From NCBI RefSeq assembly GCF_036108815.1, contig NZ_CP107985.1, forward strand, positions 7,871,501 to 7,935,500: a DNA stretch of 64,000 bases. Direction: 5' to 3'. Numbering within the stretch: position 1 is the first letter of the stretch; every line of letters begins with the position of its first letter. The translations under genes were made by a program, and so were the position numbers. The DNA is from Streptomyces sp. NBC_00353. Its GTDB lineage: Bacteria > Actinomycetota > Actinomycetes > Streptomycetales > Streptomycetaceae. Below the pieces are notes generated by a model. The model saw only the letters and a list, made by a program, of their open reading frames with translations. It was not told where the DNA came from and did no database searches. Below are positions 62,782 to 64,000 of the stretch, piece after piece.

Positions 62782-63642
62782 TCAGGAGTACGGGTAGAAG
62801 CCCGAGCCCGTCTTGCGGCCGAGCCGGCCCGCGTCCACCATGCGCAGGAGCAACGGGGGAGCGGCGTACAGCGGCTCCTTGAACTCGGCGTACATCGAGT
62901 CGGCGACCGAGGCCACGGTGTCCAGACCGATCAGGTCGGAGAGCTTCAGCGGGCCCATCGGGTGGGCGCAGCCGAGCTCCATGCCGTTGTCGATGTCCTC
63001 GCGGCTGGCGATGCCCGACTCGAACATCCGGATCGCGGAGAGCAGATACGGGATCAGCAGCGCGTTGACGACGAAGCCGGAGCGGTCCTGGGCGCGGATC
63101 GGGTGCTTGTCGAGCACGTCCTGCACCAGGGCTTCGGCGCGCGTGACCGTCTCGTCGGACGTGGTCAGCGCGGGGATCAGCTCGACGAGCTTCTGCACCG
63201 GGGCCGGGTTGAAGAAGTGGATGCCGATGACCTGGTCCGGGCGCGAGGTCGCGACGGCCAGCTTCACCAGCGGGATGGACGAGGTGTTGGAGGCCAAGAT
63301 GGCGTCCCGCCGGGTCACCACCTGGTCGAGCACCTGGAAGATCTCGGTCTTGACCTGCTCGTTCTCCACGACGGCCTCGATGACGAGATCGCGGTCCGCG
63401 AACTCGCCGAGGTCGGTGGTGAAGCTGAGGCGACCGAGTGTCTCGTCGCGCTCCGCCTCCGTGATCTTGCCGCGTTCGGCGGCCTTGGAGAGGGAGTTGT
63501 GGAGCCGGGTGCGACCGATCTCCAGCGCCTCGCCGGTGGTCTCGGCCACCTTGACCTCGAGGCCGCTGCGGGCGCACACCTCCGCGATGCCTGCGCCCAT
63601 CTGGCCACAGCCCACCACTCCGACGCGTGCAATGTCGGCCAT
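62782..63642 (-). CDS. 3-hydroxybutyryl-CoA dehydrogenase
   Basis: A 286-residue 3-hydroxyacyl-CoA dehydrogenase. It has the Rossmann motif VGVVGCGQMGAGIAEV, the catalytic His region GIHFFNPAPVQKLVELIPA and C-domain RSGFVVNALLIPYLLSAIRM with DLIGLDTV. It interconverts acetoacetyl-CoA and 3-hydroxybutyryl-CoA (butyryl-CoA or storage-polymer metabolism). ATG at 63642 has AGGTGA upstream; an in-frame GTG at 63654 is an alternative. It is a single gene on the minus strand. Confidence 0.93.
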   Translation of the reverse strand: MADIARVGVVGCGQMGAGIAEVCARSGLEVKVAETTGEALEIGRTRLHNSLSKAAERGKITEAERDETLGRLSFTTDLGEFADRDLVIEAVVENEQVKTEIFQVLDQVVTRRDAILASNTSSIPLVKLAVATSRPDQVIGIHFFNPAPVQKLVELIPALTTSDETVTRAEALVQDVLDKHPIRAQDRSGFVVNALLIPYLLSAIRMFESGIASREDIDNGMELGCAHPMGPLKLSDLIGLDTVASVADSMYAEFKEPLYAAPPLLLRMVDAGRLGRKTGSGFYPYS

Positions 63643-63832
63643 AGAGTCCGTCACCTCGTGCCTTTCGCTGATCTCCGTTCGGCGGGCACCCGTCTGATTC
63701 CGGGCCCTGCCTCGACCCCCCGACGTTACTCCGCGACCTATGGACCATGACGGGCCGGGGCGGGCATGCTCAGCGTTGCGCCCGGATACCAGGGTGATGG
63801 ATGAGGACACAGAGACGGCAGGTGGCAACGGA

Positions 63833-64000
63833 ATGCGGCAAATCGCCCGAAGGGGCTTTGTGGCGGGTGCGGCCGGAGTGGTCGCGGGGGTAGTTGCAGG
63901 GACCGCGGGGGCGGGTGAGGCCGTCGCCGTACCGCAGACCGTTCCGAAGGCCCGGACAGGTGGGTCGCCCGGGCAGGAGACCCGCTCCCACTCCGTCGCC
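63833..64000 (+). CDS. N-terminal part of a Tat-type exported protein (runs off the window)
   Basis: 56 codons are present. MRQIARRGFVAGAAGVVAGV shows a twin-arginine motif (ARRGF) and a hydrophobic segment, then a likely signal-peptidase site near AVAVPQ, so the mature protein is probably secreted folded. AGGTGG precedes ATG 63833; an in-frame ATG at 63797 after AGGGTG would add 12 residues. Too little sequence is present to name the family. Confidence 0.65.
   Translation, partial: MRQIARRGFVAGAAGVVAGVVAGTAGAGEAVAVPQTVPKARTGGSPGQETRSHSVA

Overview
The window is high-GC actinobacterial chromosome, almost certainly Streptomyces. GC-rich codons, GTG starts and long GC hairpin terminators point there, as does a gene set (helY, glnA4-type synthetase, betaine transporter, infC-rpmI-rplT, pheST) whose order matches, from memory, a core region of S. 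coelicolor. I see no tRNA, rRNA, CRISPR array, insertion sequence, prophage or replication origin.

Layout. 0-5 kb: a lipid kinase, a HelY-type helicase and a flavin monooxygenase preceded by a 25-residue leader peptide. 5-18 kb: an accessory nitrogen block. A coupled minus-strand operon (UAAP1, UAAP2, urea/guanidine carboxylase, allophanate hydrolase) lies opposite a TetR gene. A second minus-strand operon (unknown protein, 2-oxoglutarate/Fe(II) oxygenase, APC permease, ADP-ribosylglycohydrolase) follows. Near-identical 22-bp palindromes lie upstream of both operons, which suggests one TetR regulon joining a guanidino-compound uptake/oxidation arm to a guanidine (or urea) breakdown arm.

18-27.4 kb: an ECF sigma regulon. 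SigK-like sigma factor, zinc-type anti-sigma factor and photolyase form one operon. A four-gene coupled lipid-modification operon (FAD oxidoreductase, DUF1365, cyclopropane-synthase-like methyltransferase, DUF1295) and a molybdopterin oxidoreductase plus fasciclin lipoprotein pair surround it. All three transcription units start with the same promoter, CCAATCC-15 nt-[AC]CGAA[TC]C. The content resembles the mycobacterial SigK locus and proteobacterial photo-oxidative stress regulons.

27.5-41 kb: PadR regulator with a DrrAB-type exporter, an iron-box siderophore-interacting protein, a 5'-3' exonuclease, and a betaine transporter whose permease is fused to two binding domains. Then come an XRE-cupin regulator, a BtuF-like protein, a TDT transporter and LysR. 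40-45 kb: a gamma-glutamylation catabolic cluster (GATase, GntR, glutamine synthetase-like enzyme, aldehyde dehydrogenase, SDR). 45-52 kb: membrane and secreted proteins including a mycosin protease. 52-64 kb: housekeeping translation genes (infC with a structured attenuator leader and an apparent AUC start, rpmI, rplT, a TrmH methylase, pheST) and an orphan sensor kinase, then an NsdA-like regulator, a NUDIX gene with a TTA codon, a 3-hydroxyacyl-CoA dehydrogenase and the start of a Tat-type secreted protein.
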